Shown: positions 1 through 8,258 of the stretch, in pieces
Layout of the letters: each line of letters starts with the position of its first letter
How positions within the stretch are numbered: the stretch's first letter is position 1
Source: Pseudoalteromonas luteoviolacea H33-S
Lineage (GTDB): Bacteria; Pseudomonadota; Gammaproteobacteria; Enterobacterales; Alteromonadaceae
Reading direction: 5' to 3'
DNA: 64,000 nucleotides
NCBI RefSeq assembly: GCF_001625695.1
Contig: NZ_AUXY01000133.1
Coordinates: forward strand, 124,001-188,000
The notes under the pieces: generated by a model
Databases searched by the model: none
The model's input: the letters and a program-made list of their open reading frames with translations, nothing else
Told to the model about the DNA's origin: nothing
Translations under genes and position numbers: made by a program

Positions 1-2009
1 TTGACGAGCAAAGCTTGATTGAGGTTGGTCGCTTCCCTTGGAGTCGTCACGTTATGGCAAAGCTACAAGACCAACTTGTTGCTGCTGGCGTATCTGTTGT
101 TGCATATGATGTTTTGTTTTCCGAACCAGAACTTAATCCAGCGAACCAAGTTGCCAATCACTTAAGCGAATTTGATCAAGATACTACAAGTAAATTACGA
201 TTAATTGCGCCTGAAATTGATGCAGACATCGCCTTTTCAAAAACACTCGACGCCACAGATACTGTCTTGGGTATGTTGTTTGAACATCAACAAGATATTT
301 TAGTAGGGAAGCTACCTGCTCCCATTTTCGCCAGTGAAATAACCCCCACAAATCTTCCAATCCCTGATTTTGCTGGACATGTGGCGAATGTTAAAGTGTT
401 GCAGCAAAATAGCCCAGGCACCGGGTTCATAAATAGTGCGCCTGATGGTGACGGTTTTGTACGTTATTCTATGTTGATGATCAAACACAATGAAAACGCT
501 TACCCGGCATTGGCTTTAGAAGCAGCAAGATTGTATACCTTGGCAGATACTGTAGAGATTGTTGCTAAGCCATTTGGTGATGGGCACAGTGTGCAAGGGA
601 TAAAGTTAGGCACAACGTTAATTCCAACTGATGACTATGGCCGTGTAGCTATTCCATTTCGAGGACCTGCGTTCAGCTTTCCTTATGTTTCTGCTATTGA
701 TGTGATTAATGGAGAGGTAGATAAAACGCTATTCGACCAAGCCATTGTATTTGTAGGTACATCAGCCGTTGGTCATGCGGATCTTCGTACCACGCCAGTG
801 GGCGTTCAATATCCGGGTGTTGAAGTACATGCAAACGTATTAGAAGGGTTAGTTTTTCCTGAGCTGCTGCCTTCAAGGCCTGATTGGATAGATGGTGCTG
901 TGGTTGTATTACTGTTCTGTTTAGGTTTAGTCACCTCGATTGTGTTACCGCTACTAGGCGTACTTGGCATGACAATATTTGCAGGAGTTATCACCTCCTG
1001 TTTTATCTTCTTTAGTTTTTATGCTTGGGTTGTTTGGCGATTAGACTTCCCCCAAGTTGCAACGCTTGGCCTGATTATTTCGCAAACTACCGTACTAGGT
1101 AGCCTTGGCTTTGTGAAAGAACATAAAGAGCGTGTACAGATAAAGTCGATATTTGATCAATATGTTCCACCTGCACATATCGCTTCCATGCTTGAGCAAC
1201 CAGACCAAGCCTCTATGGAAGGCGAAAAGCGTGAAATGACGGTCTTGTTTGCAGACATACGTGAGTTTACCAGTATTTCAGAGTCATTGGACGCGGGAAG
1301 GTTAAAAGCTTATCTGAATCAATATTTTTCTCCGATCACCAAGATCATATTTGAATATCAAGGCACGATAGATAAATACGTCGGTGACATGGTGATGGCA
1401 TTTTGGAATGCACCATTGCTGGTTGAACAGCACCCTGAGCTTGCTGTTAAATGTGCCATGCAAATGCAGCAGCAAGTAGAGGATTTGCAAGCACAAATGC
1501 TTGAGCAAGATTTTCCGCCTTTTGCGATCGGTATTGGGTTAAATACCGGTGATATGAATGTCGGCGACATGGGGTCAGAGTACCGACGAGCTTATACTGT
1601 GCTTGGTGATGCCGTTAATTTGGGCTCTCGCCTTGAAGGGTTAACCAAGTTTTACGGGGTAGGTGTACTTGTGAGTGAAATGACCTATGAGCAGTGCCCA
1701 AATATTATTTTTAGACCGATAGATAAAGTAAAAGTAAAAGGGAAAAGCCTGGCAGTAACTATTTTTGAGCCAATCGCGTTAAAAAATGCGGTGACGCAGG
1801 CACAGTTTGATGAATTAAAACAGCATGAAGCAGCTTGGCAGTTGTATTTATCACAATCTTGGCAGGAAGCTTTGTCAGCTTTTACTAAACTAATAGAGTT
1901 ACAACCGCAAAGAAAGATTTATCAGCTTCTTTGTGAAAGAGTGCGTGAGATGCAGTCGAATCCACCGAGTGAAAACTGGGATGGCAGCTATACGCACAAA
2001 TCAAAATAG
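1..2009 (+). CDS. CHASE2-domain class III adenylate/guanylate cyclase, 5' partial
   Basis: The reading frame is open from the first base and its first residues read DEQSLIEVGRFPWSR, a CHASE2 motif, so the true start lies upstream of the window. An extracytoplasmic CHASE2 sensor fills about the first 280 residues. Three closely spaced membrane segments follow (about bases 890-1110), then a class III nucleotide cyclase domain. The metal-binding aspartates are visible in FADIREFT and KYVGDMVMAFW, and YTVLGDAVNLGSRLEG carries the conserved Asn and Arg of the catalytic site. The protein should make cAMP (or cGMP) in the cytoplasm in response to a periplasmic signal. The C-terminal 60 residues look helical and TPR-like. 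The next gene, an HD-GYP protein, starts 17 bases downstream and is probably co-transcribed. The exact nucleotide and the ligand cannot be read from sequence. Confidence 0.93.
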   Translation, partial: DEQSLIEVGRFPWSRHVMAKLQDQLVAAGVSVVAYDVLFSEPELNPANQVANHLSEFDQDTTSKLRLIAPEIDADIAFSKTLDATDTVLGMLFEHQQDILVGKLPAPIFASEITPTNLPIPDFAGHVANVKVLQQNSPGTGFINSAPDGDGFVRYSMLMIKHNENAYPALALEAARLYTLADTVEIVAKPFGDGHSVQGIKLGTTLIPTDDYGRVAIPFRGPAFSFPYVSAIDVINGEVDKTLFDQAIVFVGTSAVGHADLRTTPVGVQYPGVEVHANVLEGLVFPELLPSRPDWIDGAVVVLLFCLGLVTSIVLPLLGVLGMTIFAGVITSCFIFFSFYAWVVWRLDFPQVATLGLIISQTTVLGSLGFVKEHKERVQIKSIFDQYVPPAHIASMLEQPDQASMEGEKREMTVLFADIREFTSISESLDAGRLKAYLNQYFSPITKIIFEYQGTIDKYVGDMVMAFWNAPLLVEQHPELAVKCAMQMQQQVEDLQAQMLEQDFPPFAIGIGLNTGDMNVGDMGSEYRRAYTVLGDAVNLGSRLEGLTKFYGVGVLVSEMTYEQCPNIIFRPIDKVKVKGKSLAVTIFEPIALKNAVTQAQFDELKQHEAAWQLYLSQSWQEALSAFTKLIELQPQRKIYQLLCERVREMQSNPPSENWDGSYTHKSK

Positions 2010-2026
2010 TATGGGTGTATAGGGCC

Positions 2027-3685
2027 ATGGATCTGTCAATTCGTAGCACAGTAGCTGAAGAAGACATCATAGAGAGTCAGGTTGCATTAAAGCATCTGCT
2101 TAAATTAGCGATTGAGCTTTCGTCAGAGCATGATACCGACAGGTTATTAGAGCATATTTTGGAGTCTGCAATTGCGCTGAGTAATGCAGAAGGCGGAACA
2201 ATTTATTCTGTCTCAGAAGATGCGCAACTTAAATTTGCCACACTGATTAATGAGCCGCTTGGCTTACATATGGGAGGGACATCCGGTAAAGAGATACCAT
2301 TTCCCGCGATCCCAATATATTTAGAAGATGGCTCTCCAAATGAAAGTGCATTGGTGGCACTTGCTGCAGCTAAAAAAGATGTTATCCGCATTGACGATGT
2401 TTATGACTGTACAGATTATGATTTATCTGCAGCCAGAGCAATGGATAAAAAAACAGGCTATCACACCCAGTCCGTATTGACGGTCCCTATGGCAAATCAT
2501 GAGCGTGATTTAAATGGCGTATTGCAACTGATAAACCCTCGCAGTAAAGATAAAGTGGTTAGGTTTTCTTCAGACTTAGTAGAATTGATCTGTTCCATGA
2601 GTTCATTAGCGGCCGTTGCTTTAACTAACAGGCAGTTAATTGATGATATGGAAACACTCTTTCAGGCATTTACACGCTTAATTGCAAAAGCGATAGATGA
2701 AAAATCGCCTTACACAGGAGGTCATTGTCGACGCGTACCCGAGTTGACCATGATGATTGCAGATGCGGTGCATGATGCTCAATCAGGACCCATGGCTGAA
2801 TTTATAATGACTGCTGCAGATAGACATGAATTATCGCTCGCTGGGTGGCTCCATGACTGCGGGAAAATTGCTATTCCAGAATATGTCATGGACAAAGCCA
2901 CTAAATTACACTCTGTGTATGATCGCATCGAATTGGTAGTCGCTAAAATGGAAATCGCTAAAAGGGATATTGAGCTTGATTATACAAAGCAAATCATTAA
3001 AGCGGAGATGCTGGATCAGCAAGAAAAAGCAAATAGCTTGAAAGAAGAATTACAACGTGCCTTGCAAACGTTAGATGATGAGAGTGAGTTTTTATCTCGA
3101 GCAAATATTGGCGGTGAATTTATGAAAGAAGCCGATCAGCAACGAGTACAAAGCTTGGCGGATAGTTATCAGGTTTTAATTGCAGGCTTTGAACAGCCCC
3201 TACTATCAAAAGAAGAAGTGTATAACTTGAGCATAGCCAGAGGCACCTTAACAGCTGAAGAGCGAGTTGTGATCAATAAGCATATGGATATTACGCTTGA
3301 GATGCTTGAAGCATTACCTTTTCCAAAGCATTTAAAACGTGTGCCTGAATTTGCGGGGGGACACCATGAAAAAATGGATGGTACAGGGTATCCAAAAGGC
3401 CTTACCAGAGATCAAATGTCAGTACCTGCACGGATCATGGCTATTGCCGATATTTTTGAGGCATTAACCGCGGCAGATAGGCCCTACAAAGACGCGAAGC
3501 CATTGAGTGAGTGTTTGTTTATTATGGGTAAAATGAAGCTCGGAGACCATATTGATCCGGACTTATTTGATGTATTTGTCAGCTCCGGTGTGTACTTAGA
3601 ATACGCTAGGCAATATTTGAAGCCAGAGCAAATAGATGAGGTAGATATAGATAAAATTCCTGGATATAACAAACCTGAAGGGTAA
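2027..3685 (+). CDS. GAF domain HD-GYP phosphodiesterase with long internal insertion
   Basis: An N-terminal GAF domain (about residues 25-195) is followed by an HD-GYP domain. The HD dyad lies in LHDCGKIAIPE (His about 276) and the second half in HHEKMDGTGYPKG (about 446), so the metal and GYP residues are intact and c-di-GMP hydrolysis is likely. The two halves are about 170 residues apart, roughly 100 more than in typical HD-GYP proteins. The extra segment is rich in Lys/Glu/Gln/Leu and looks like a coiled coil. I chose the ATG at 2027, preceded by AGGG; a GTG four codons earlier (2015) is possible. It follows the CHASE2 cyclase closely, so a cAMP-forming and a c-di-GMP-degrading enzyme may be made together. 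Its stop abuts the convergent VOC gene with no spacer. Confidence 0.92.
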   Translation: MDLSIRSTVAEEDIIESQVALKHLLKLAIELSSEHDTDRLLEHILESAIALSNAEGGTIYSVSEDAQLKFATLINEPLGLHMGGTSGKEIPFPAIPIYLEDGSPNESALVALAAAKKDVIRIDDVYDCTDYDLSAARAMDKKTGYHTQSVLTVPMANHERDLNGVLQLINPRSKDKVVRFSSDLVELICSMSSLAAVALTNRQLIDDMETLFQAFTRLIAKAIDEKSPYTGGHCRRVPELTMMIADAVHDAQSGPMAEFIMTAADRHELSLAGWLHDCGKIAIPEYVMDKATKLHSVYDRIELVVAKMEIAKRDIELDYTKQIIKAEMLDQQEKANSLKEELQRALQTLDDESEFLSRANIGGEFMKEADQQRVQSLADSYQVLIAGFEQPLLSKEEVYNLSIARGTLTAEERVVINKHMDITLEMLEALPFPKHLKRVPEFAGGHHEKMDGTGYPKGLTRDQMSVPARIMAIADIFEALTAADRPYKDAKPLSECLFIMGKMKLGDHIDPDLFDVFVSSGVYLEYARQYLKPEQIDEVDIDKIPGYNKPEG

Positions 3686-4057
3686 CTAAGTAATACGCCA
3701 AGGTGGATTTAAGCGGTTTTCTCCAGCCCAGTAGAGCTTAATTTTATTGTTAGACGGGTCTAACAATATGGCTTCTTTCCAAAGGTATCTCTCCATAGTA
3801 GGTAGTTGTTTAAACTCAACGCCTTTATCTACAAGTTCTGCAACCCACTGCTCTAATTCAGGGTGTTCAAAATATATCACAGCGCCGTTGTTAAACTTTT
3901 CATCTTCAAGAGAGAGTGAAAAAGAACTTGTGCCCTTTGGGCACTCAAATCTAGCATAATGTGGCGTATCTACAATTAATGTGAAGCCAAGCAGCTGATA
4001 AAAGCTCACTGCTTTTGGCATATTGGTAACGGGCAGAGTCACTTGGTTTAAATTCAT
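3686..4057 (-). CDS. VOC (glyoxalase/bleomycin resistance) family protein
   Basis: This short protein of 123 residues has the layout of a single VOC half-module pair: LNQVTLPVTNMPKAVSFY at the start of the first beta-alpha unit and AILLDPSNNKIKLYW at the end of the second. VOC proteins are dioxygenases, isomerases or resistance proteins that bind a metal and a small substrate. Which one applies cannot be told here. I placed the start at the ATG at 4057 (MNLNQVT), because the 23 residues of the longer frame do not fit the family and AGAGAA lies just upstream. It sits 77 bases downstream of acpH on the same strand and could be co-transcribed with it. Confidence 0.8.
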   Translation of the reverse strand: MNLNQVTLPVTNMPKAVSFYQLLGFTLIVDTPHYARFECPKGTSSFSLSLEDEKFNNGAVIYFEHPELEQWVAELVDKGVEFKQLPTMERYLWKEAILLDPSNNKIKLYWAGENRLNPPWRIT

Positions 4058-4134
4058 GTTTATTGTTTTCTCTGTTGGCGAGTTTAAAGCCATAATTTCA
4101 AACAATGCAGTTGTTGTAAACAGCAAAGCAGTTG

Positions 4135-4737
4135 TTAATTATTGGAACTATCTTGCTCTTCAGGACCGTAGCACCGTATATATTCAATAAGGTCAGGGAA
4201 AAAACTTAAAAAAGACTGCTCAAGTGGTTCAAAGTGCTCAAAAATCTCGACGCCTATGCCATGAAATCCGTTTTTAAACCGTATCCTGTTGGCAATATTA
4301 TCAAGCGCTTGAGTAGTGCCAGTAAATGAGCGGTACTGGGTAAACCAATCGTGCGTAATGACATTTTTTATGACCTTTTGCATAGGTGGGTGCATGATGG
4401 GCAGCTTTTGACTTAGAAGCCGATAACTATTACTTTTGAACTCGTCAAAATGACAATCGCTAAACTGATCCCAGTGTTTTATCAATAAATGGTCGTACAA
4501 TACATCAATTGCAATACCTGAAAAGCGTCTACGTTTGGCTGTAAATATTATTTTTGATTGCTTAACTTGCGGATGAGTGTCCGTGAATTTGTCTACCAAA
4601 ATATGATTTTTTAGCGCTCTTTTCGTCTGTGGCGATAGGGTTTTTGTGTCCACGCCTTTTTGAAAATCACCAAGCAAGTTGCCATGGTAAGACTCTGCGT
4701 TGTTTTGCGCGAGGAATAAGTGGGCTAGATAATTCAC
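4135..4737 (-). CDS. acpH: acyl carrier protein phosphodiesterase AcpH
   Basis: AcpH removes the 4'-phosphopantetheine arm from holo-acyl carrier protein, giving apo-ACP, in the cytoplasm. The sequence begins MNYLAHLFLAQ and continues with GNLLGDFQKG, a pattern close to E. coli AcpH (YajB). The HD-superfamily type residues follow in HILVDKFTDTHPQV and IDVLYDHLLIKHWDQF. The length of 200 residues is normal for the family (E. coli 193). The assignment rests on the start, the length and these motifs. Confidence 0.9.
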   Translation of the reverse strand: MNYLAHLFLAQNNAESYHGNLLGDFQKGVDTKTLSPQTKRALKNHILVDKFTDTHPQVKQSKIIFTAKRRRFSGIAIDVLYDHLLIKHWDQFSDCHFDEFKSNSYRLLSQKLPIMHPPMQKVIKNVITHDWFTQYRSFTGTTQALDNIANRIRFKNGFHGIGVEIFEHFEPLEQSFLSFFPDLIEYIRCYGPEEQDSSNN

Positions 4738-4978
4738 AGATCACCGTTTCATCATATTAAGAAGAATTTGTTAATTCGCTATTATTACTATGCGGGCAAT
4801 GGAGAAATTATCAATAAGTACGAACTGAAAACCTTTCCTTTAACAGTTATTTCTCTAAAAAGAAAATTATTGAAATCGCGGCCACTAACTAAGTTGTTCT
4901 GCTAATCTTAACTTATGAGCCCTTATAAAGACGACCATTGATGCCTGATCTACTGAACTTTGATAGCGAGGTACAGTT

Positions 4979-5728
4979 ATGATTGCATATGGATTTTTGC
5001 CTTTTTCAGCCTACGTTATCTCGGATTTTATCTTTTTTCACCGTAATCGCTCTATTAGTGTTGATGTGCTTATTAGACAGGTTCGCTTTACAGGAGTAGA
5101 AGCGCTTGGGCTGGTGGTGTTAATAGCCATGTTGATTGGGGCGCTCATTATCGTACAAGGTTACCCACTGTTAGCCGCGATAGGCCAAGGTAATTGGATT
5201 TACGATATCTTAATTTCTACCATAGTGCGCGACTTAGGACCATTTATAGTGTGTTTTATTGTGTTAGCTCGTTCAGGGACCGCAATCACTACCGAGCTTG
5301 GTAATATGGTTGTCAGCAAGGAAATTGATGCATTAGTTGCAATGGGCGTCTCACCCATTTCTTATCTTGTCGCCCCCCGTGTATTAGGCATGATTGTATC
5401 CCTAGTGCTGCTCATGAGCTACTTTGTAGCATGCGGTATTTTTGGTGGCTATTTAGTCAGTAACGCATTTCAATCAATCCCCGTAAGTACATTTTTTGCA
5501 AAGTTAATTAGTGAATTACATTGGTTGGACATAGTCATCATGCTTTTGAAAGTTGCATTATCAGGCTTGTTTATTAGCTTAATTGCCAGTTATCACGGTT
5601 TGACTGTGAATCGCGCGATTACCGAAGTGCCGCAACGTAATATCAAGGCGGTTGGCAGAGGGCTTATTTCAATTTGCTTAATTCATGTTTCTCTGACTTT
5701 GCTGTACGTGATAATTACAGGCCAATAG
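4979..5728 (+). CDS. MlaE-type ABC permease of an MCE lipid transport system
   Basis: This 249-residue protein has five or six membrane segments and the MlaE/YrbE signature region (GTAITTELGNMVVSKEIDAL, then VAMGVSPISYLVAPRVLG). MlaE permeases move phospholipids or other lipids between the inner membrane and an MCE protein in the periplasm. The start ATG at 4979 follows GAGGT at a good distance. It is the first gene of a four-gene operon: permease, ATPase, MCE protein and a lipoprotein-like protein, with gaps of 2 and 3 bases and an 8-base overlap. It is divergent from acpH. It is not the classical mlaFEDCB locus, because mlaC and mlaB are absent, so I give no symbol. Confidence 0.9.
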   Translation: MIAYGFLPFSAYVISDFIFFHRNRSISVDVLIRQVRFTGVEALGLVVLIAMLIGALIIVQGYPLLAAIGQGNWIYDILISTIVRDLGPFIVCFIVLARSGTAITTELGNMVVSKEIDALVAMGVSPISYLVAPRVLGMIVSLVLLMSYFVACGIFGGYLVSNAFQSIPVSTFFAKLISELHWLDIVIMLLKVALSGLFISLIASYHGLTVNRAITEVPQRNIKAVGRGLISICLIHVSLTLLYVIITGQ

Positions 5729-5730
5729 TG

Positions 5731-6396
5731 ATGCAGATTGAGTTTAAAAATATCTCCCACAGTGTGAAAAGCAGGGCCATATTTAGTGATATAAACGCTC
5801 ATGTAAATAGTGGTGAGTGTCTAGTTGTGTCTGGACGCTCTGGTTGTGGGAAGACCTTATTTTTTAGCATTGCTAGTGACATCATCAGACCTGATGGAGG
5901 GGAAGTAGTCATTGATGGCTGTAATGTCCGCAAAATGAATGCGCAGAAATATGCTGACTTTCGAAGAGACTTAGGCGTGGTATTTCAATTATCAGGGCTA
6001 ATTTCAAATTTAACTCTAGAAGAGAACCTTTTGCTGCCACTAAATCGTCATTGCAAAGAGTTAGATAAAGCTGAGAAGTATAGCCGTATTAACGCGCTAG
6101 CTGAGGAGTTTGCTTTGACGCAATATTTACCACAGCGCACCGAGATGCTTTCATCTGGTCAGGCATCTTTGGCGGGTCTTGCACGCGCACTGTTATTAAA
6201 GCCTAGAGCTGTGATATGGGATGCACCTATGACGGAAATTGATGAGCAATGGAGTCATTATGTGTTGAAACTCTTATTAAAACTTAAAGATCAAGGCACG
6301 ACATTGGTTTTATGTTCAAATCGAAAAGAGGTGATCAGTAACTTGGCGGACGAGCAGTTAGAGCTTAATGAGCTGTTCTGTTTGTCGGAGTGTTAG
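5731..6396 (+). CDS. ABC transporter ATPase-like protein of the MCE operon, catalytic residues degenerate
   Basis: The fold is that of an ABC ATPase of the MlaF type: Walker A GRSGCGKT (residues 35-42), Q-loop Gln86 in VVFQLSG, and a signature LSSGQ (140-144). Two residues that normally drive hydrolysis are changed. Walker B reads AVIWDAP, so the catalytic Glu after the Asp is Ala165. The switch-loop His, expected in the pattern VxxSHD, is Asn197 in VLCSNR. ATP binding should be kept while hydrolysis is probably weak or lost. The length of 221 residues is slightly short. The start ATG at 5731 lies two bases after the permease stop. A longer frame inside the permease gene is not supported, although a GTG at 5728 is possible. 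Confidence 0.88.
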   Translation: MQIEFKNISHSVKSRAIFSDINAHVNSGECLVVSGRSGCGKTLFFSIASDIIRPDGGEVVIDGCNVRKMNAQKYADFRRDLGVVFQLSGLISNLTLEENLLLPLNRHCKELDKAEKYSRINALAEEFALTQYLPQRTEMLSSGQASLAGLARALLLKPRAVIWDAPMTEIDEQWSHYVLKLLLKLKDQGTTLVLCSNRKEVISNLADEQLELNELFCLSEC

Positions 6397-6399
6397 AGC

Positions 6400-7437
6400 A
6401 TGCAACATAGTGTAAATAAAACAAATAATATCGTACTGGTTTTTGGTATTGCGGGTATTTTGATGTTGCTGATCTTGACCTCAATGATCTTGGTAAACAA
6501 TCATACTTTTGCCGATAAAACGTATTATAAAACGGTGCTTCAAGACGCAAGTGGGCTGAGTGCGTTGCCGGCCATTTATTTTAAAGGATTAAAAGTAGGG
6601 CGAATAGATGGATTTAGATTGAATCACGACACCAATTTGATTGAGGTTGATTTATGGATATTTCAGGAATACCAAAACAAGGTCGTTGAGTATGCTGTAT
6701 TAGCCGGCGAGCAGCATCCAATTTTTGATGATGTAACGACCTTTGAGTTGATTTTACCTGATAAAAAACGTGTTGATAGCTATATTCAATTGGCACCAAA
6801 TAGTTTTATTCCACATATTAATAGTGAGTTAGGTAAAAGTTATGTGGAGCAGGGGGCAATTGCTCAAAAAGGCGATGATATTGAGAGCATACTCGCCAGT
6901 ATTAACCAGCTTTTACAGAACTTTCAAAAAGAAGATAACCCCGAGGCTGGAGCGATATTTAGAGTCTTAGACCGTGTAGCAAAAATTAGCGACAATTTGA
7001 TGGTGGTGAGTGAGGAGGTCAGAAGCAGTGATTTATTGCCAGATGCTGAGCGTACATTGGCTCAAAGCCAGCAGATACTTGAACAAATGCCAAAAGTATT
7101 AGCCCAAATTAATACCACACTATTAACGACCGAGCGCCTAATGGGACAAGCTGGCACTACTTTAAATAACTACGCATACCCAGCTGAGATTGTCGGAGAT
7201 ATAACCGAAGGTCAATTACCTATTGTACTGAACAACCTCAATGAAAGCCTTACAGTGATGCAAACCATGCTTAAAGAAGTGCACAGTGAACGTGAGCAAT
7301 TTGCCATCGCGATACATAGCATGCAGCAAGTGTTAGATAAAATGGATAAGACCTTACAGGCGCTTAATAATCATCCCATTCTGAAAGACGGTATTGAAAA
7401 ACAACCGCAAACCACAGGGATAGAGATGCATGATTAG
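6400..7437 (+). CDS. MCE (MlaD-type) lipid-binding protein
   Basis: A single N-terminal membrane anchor (about residues 10-32) is followed by an MCE domain (TYYKTVLQDASGLSALPAIY, FKGLKVGRIDGF). A long helical tail, rich in Gln and Leu, covers residues 150-340. MCE proteins form periplasmic rings or tubes that pass lipids through a central channel; this one is anchored in the inner membrane and would work with the permease two genes upstream. The start is 3 bases after the ATPase stop. The end overlaps the next gene by 8 bases, which implies coupled translation. Confidence 0.9.
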   Translation: MQHSVNKTNNIVLVFGIAGILMLLILTSMILVNNHTFADKTYYKTVLQDASGLSALPAIYFKGLKVGRIDGFRLNHDTNLIEVDLWIFQEYQNKVVEYAVLAGEQHPIFDDVTTFELILPDKKRVDSYIQLAPNSFIPHINSELGKSYVEQGAIAQKGDDIESILASINQLLQNFQKEDNPEAGAIFRVLDRVAKISDNLMVVSEEVRSSDLLPDAERTLAQSQQILEQMPKVLAQINTTLLTTERLMGQAGTTLNNYAYPAEIVGDITEGQLPIVLNNLNESLTVMQTMLKEVHSEREQFAIAIHSMQQVLDKMDKTLQALNNHPILKDGIEKQPQTTGIEMHD

Positions 7438-8233
7438 AAGCTTGGCATTGGTAGTGGTGTTTGTATTGATAAACACAAGCTGCTCAAGCGCGCCTGAAAA
7501 GCAATATCGGGTGACAAAATATTTGGAGTTGACAAATACTTGGATGGCGCGAGGAGATAGAAAAAGGCAAGAGGAAAAACTTGATCTTGCTTTGAGTAAT
7601 TACGACACAGGCCTTAAATATGCTAATTTGCGAAATGATTTGACGTTAATGGGGGTTTTGCAGCTCAAAAAGGCGACGATTTATATTAATCAAAGTCGAT
7701 TTGAATTTGCTTTAAAGCTCATTGAACAAGCGAAAGCACTGCATAAATATGAAGGTGCTGAGTTAAAACTTCCTATAAGAGCGTTAGAAGCAAAGCTTGC
7801 ACATGCACAAGGTCGCTTTAAAGAGGCGTCAGCCTCTGCCTTGGCGCTAAGCGAGGCATATAAAGATGATAATGAGCGAAGTATTTACTATCGATGGTTA
7901 GGTGTGATGTACGCAAGCGACAGTATAATGTTATGGGAAGAAATGGACAGAGATTTGCGCTCGCTAGATAACCTGAAAGCGCGTGGCGAGCTTGAAAATA
8001 TAGAAATATTATCATTTGTTGTATATAACAATGCGTTGTGGAAAGTGCGTGATAAGCATGCACAGGCACAAATAGCAATTGAGCAGGCAATCGCACACTT
8101 TTCAGAGTTAGAGTTGACTAACAAGATTAGAGATTGCTACGCGCTTGCCGTTAAATTATATAAAGCTCAGGGAAATGAGGATAAAGCAGCTTATTTCCTA
8201 AAACGTTTGGATAGTTTTAACCCTTATTTTTAA
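7430..8233 (+). CDS. TPR-like helical protein, possible lipoprotein, of the MCE operon
   Basis: The protein (267 residues) starts with a hydrophobic signal sequence ending in FVLINTSCSS. A Cys at residue 18 could be lipidated, but Asn at -3 is not a good lipobox residue, so this is uncertain. The rest is almost wholly helical with TPR-like repeats (for example LALSNYDTGLKYANL and FALKLIEQAKALHKY). MCE operons often end with an auxiliary lipoprotein, and this gene sits in that place and overlaps the MCE gene by 8 bases. It does not resemble the usual PqiC/YmbA-type auxiliary protein. A role in docking the MCE complex to the outer membrane is inference from position only. Confidence 0.75.
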   Translation: MIRSLALVVVFVLINTSCSSAPEKQYRVTKYLELTNTWMARGDRKRQEEKLDLALSNYDTGLKYANLRNDLTLMGVLQLKKATIYINQSRFEFALKLIEQAKALHKYEGAELKLPIRALEAKLAHAQGRFKEASASALALSEAYKDDNERSIYYRWLGVMYASDSIMLWEEMDRDLRSLDNLKARGELENIEILSFVVYNNALWKVRDKHAQAQIAIEQAIAHFSELELTNKIRDCYALAVKLYKAQGNEDKAAYFLKRLDSFNPYF

Positions 8234-8258
8234 AAGCGCAATAAATCGTTGTGCTATG

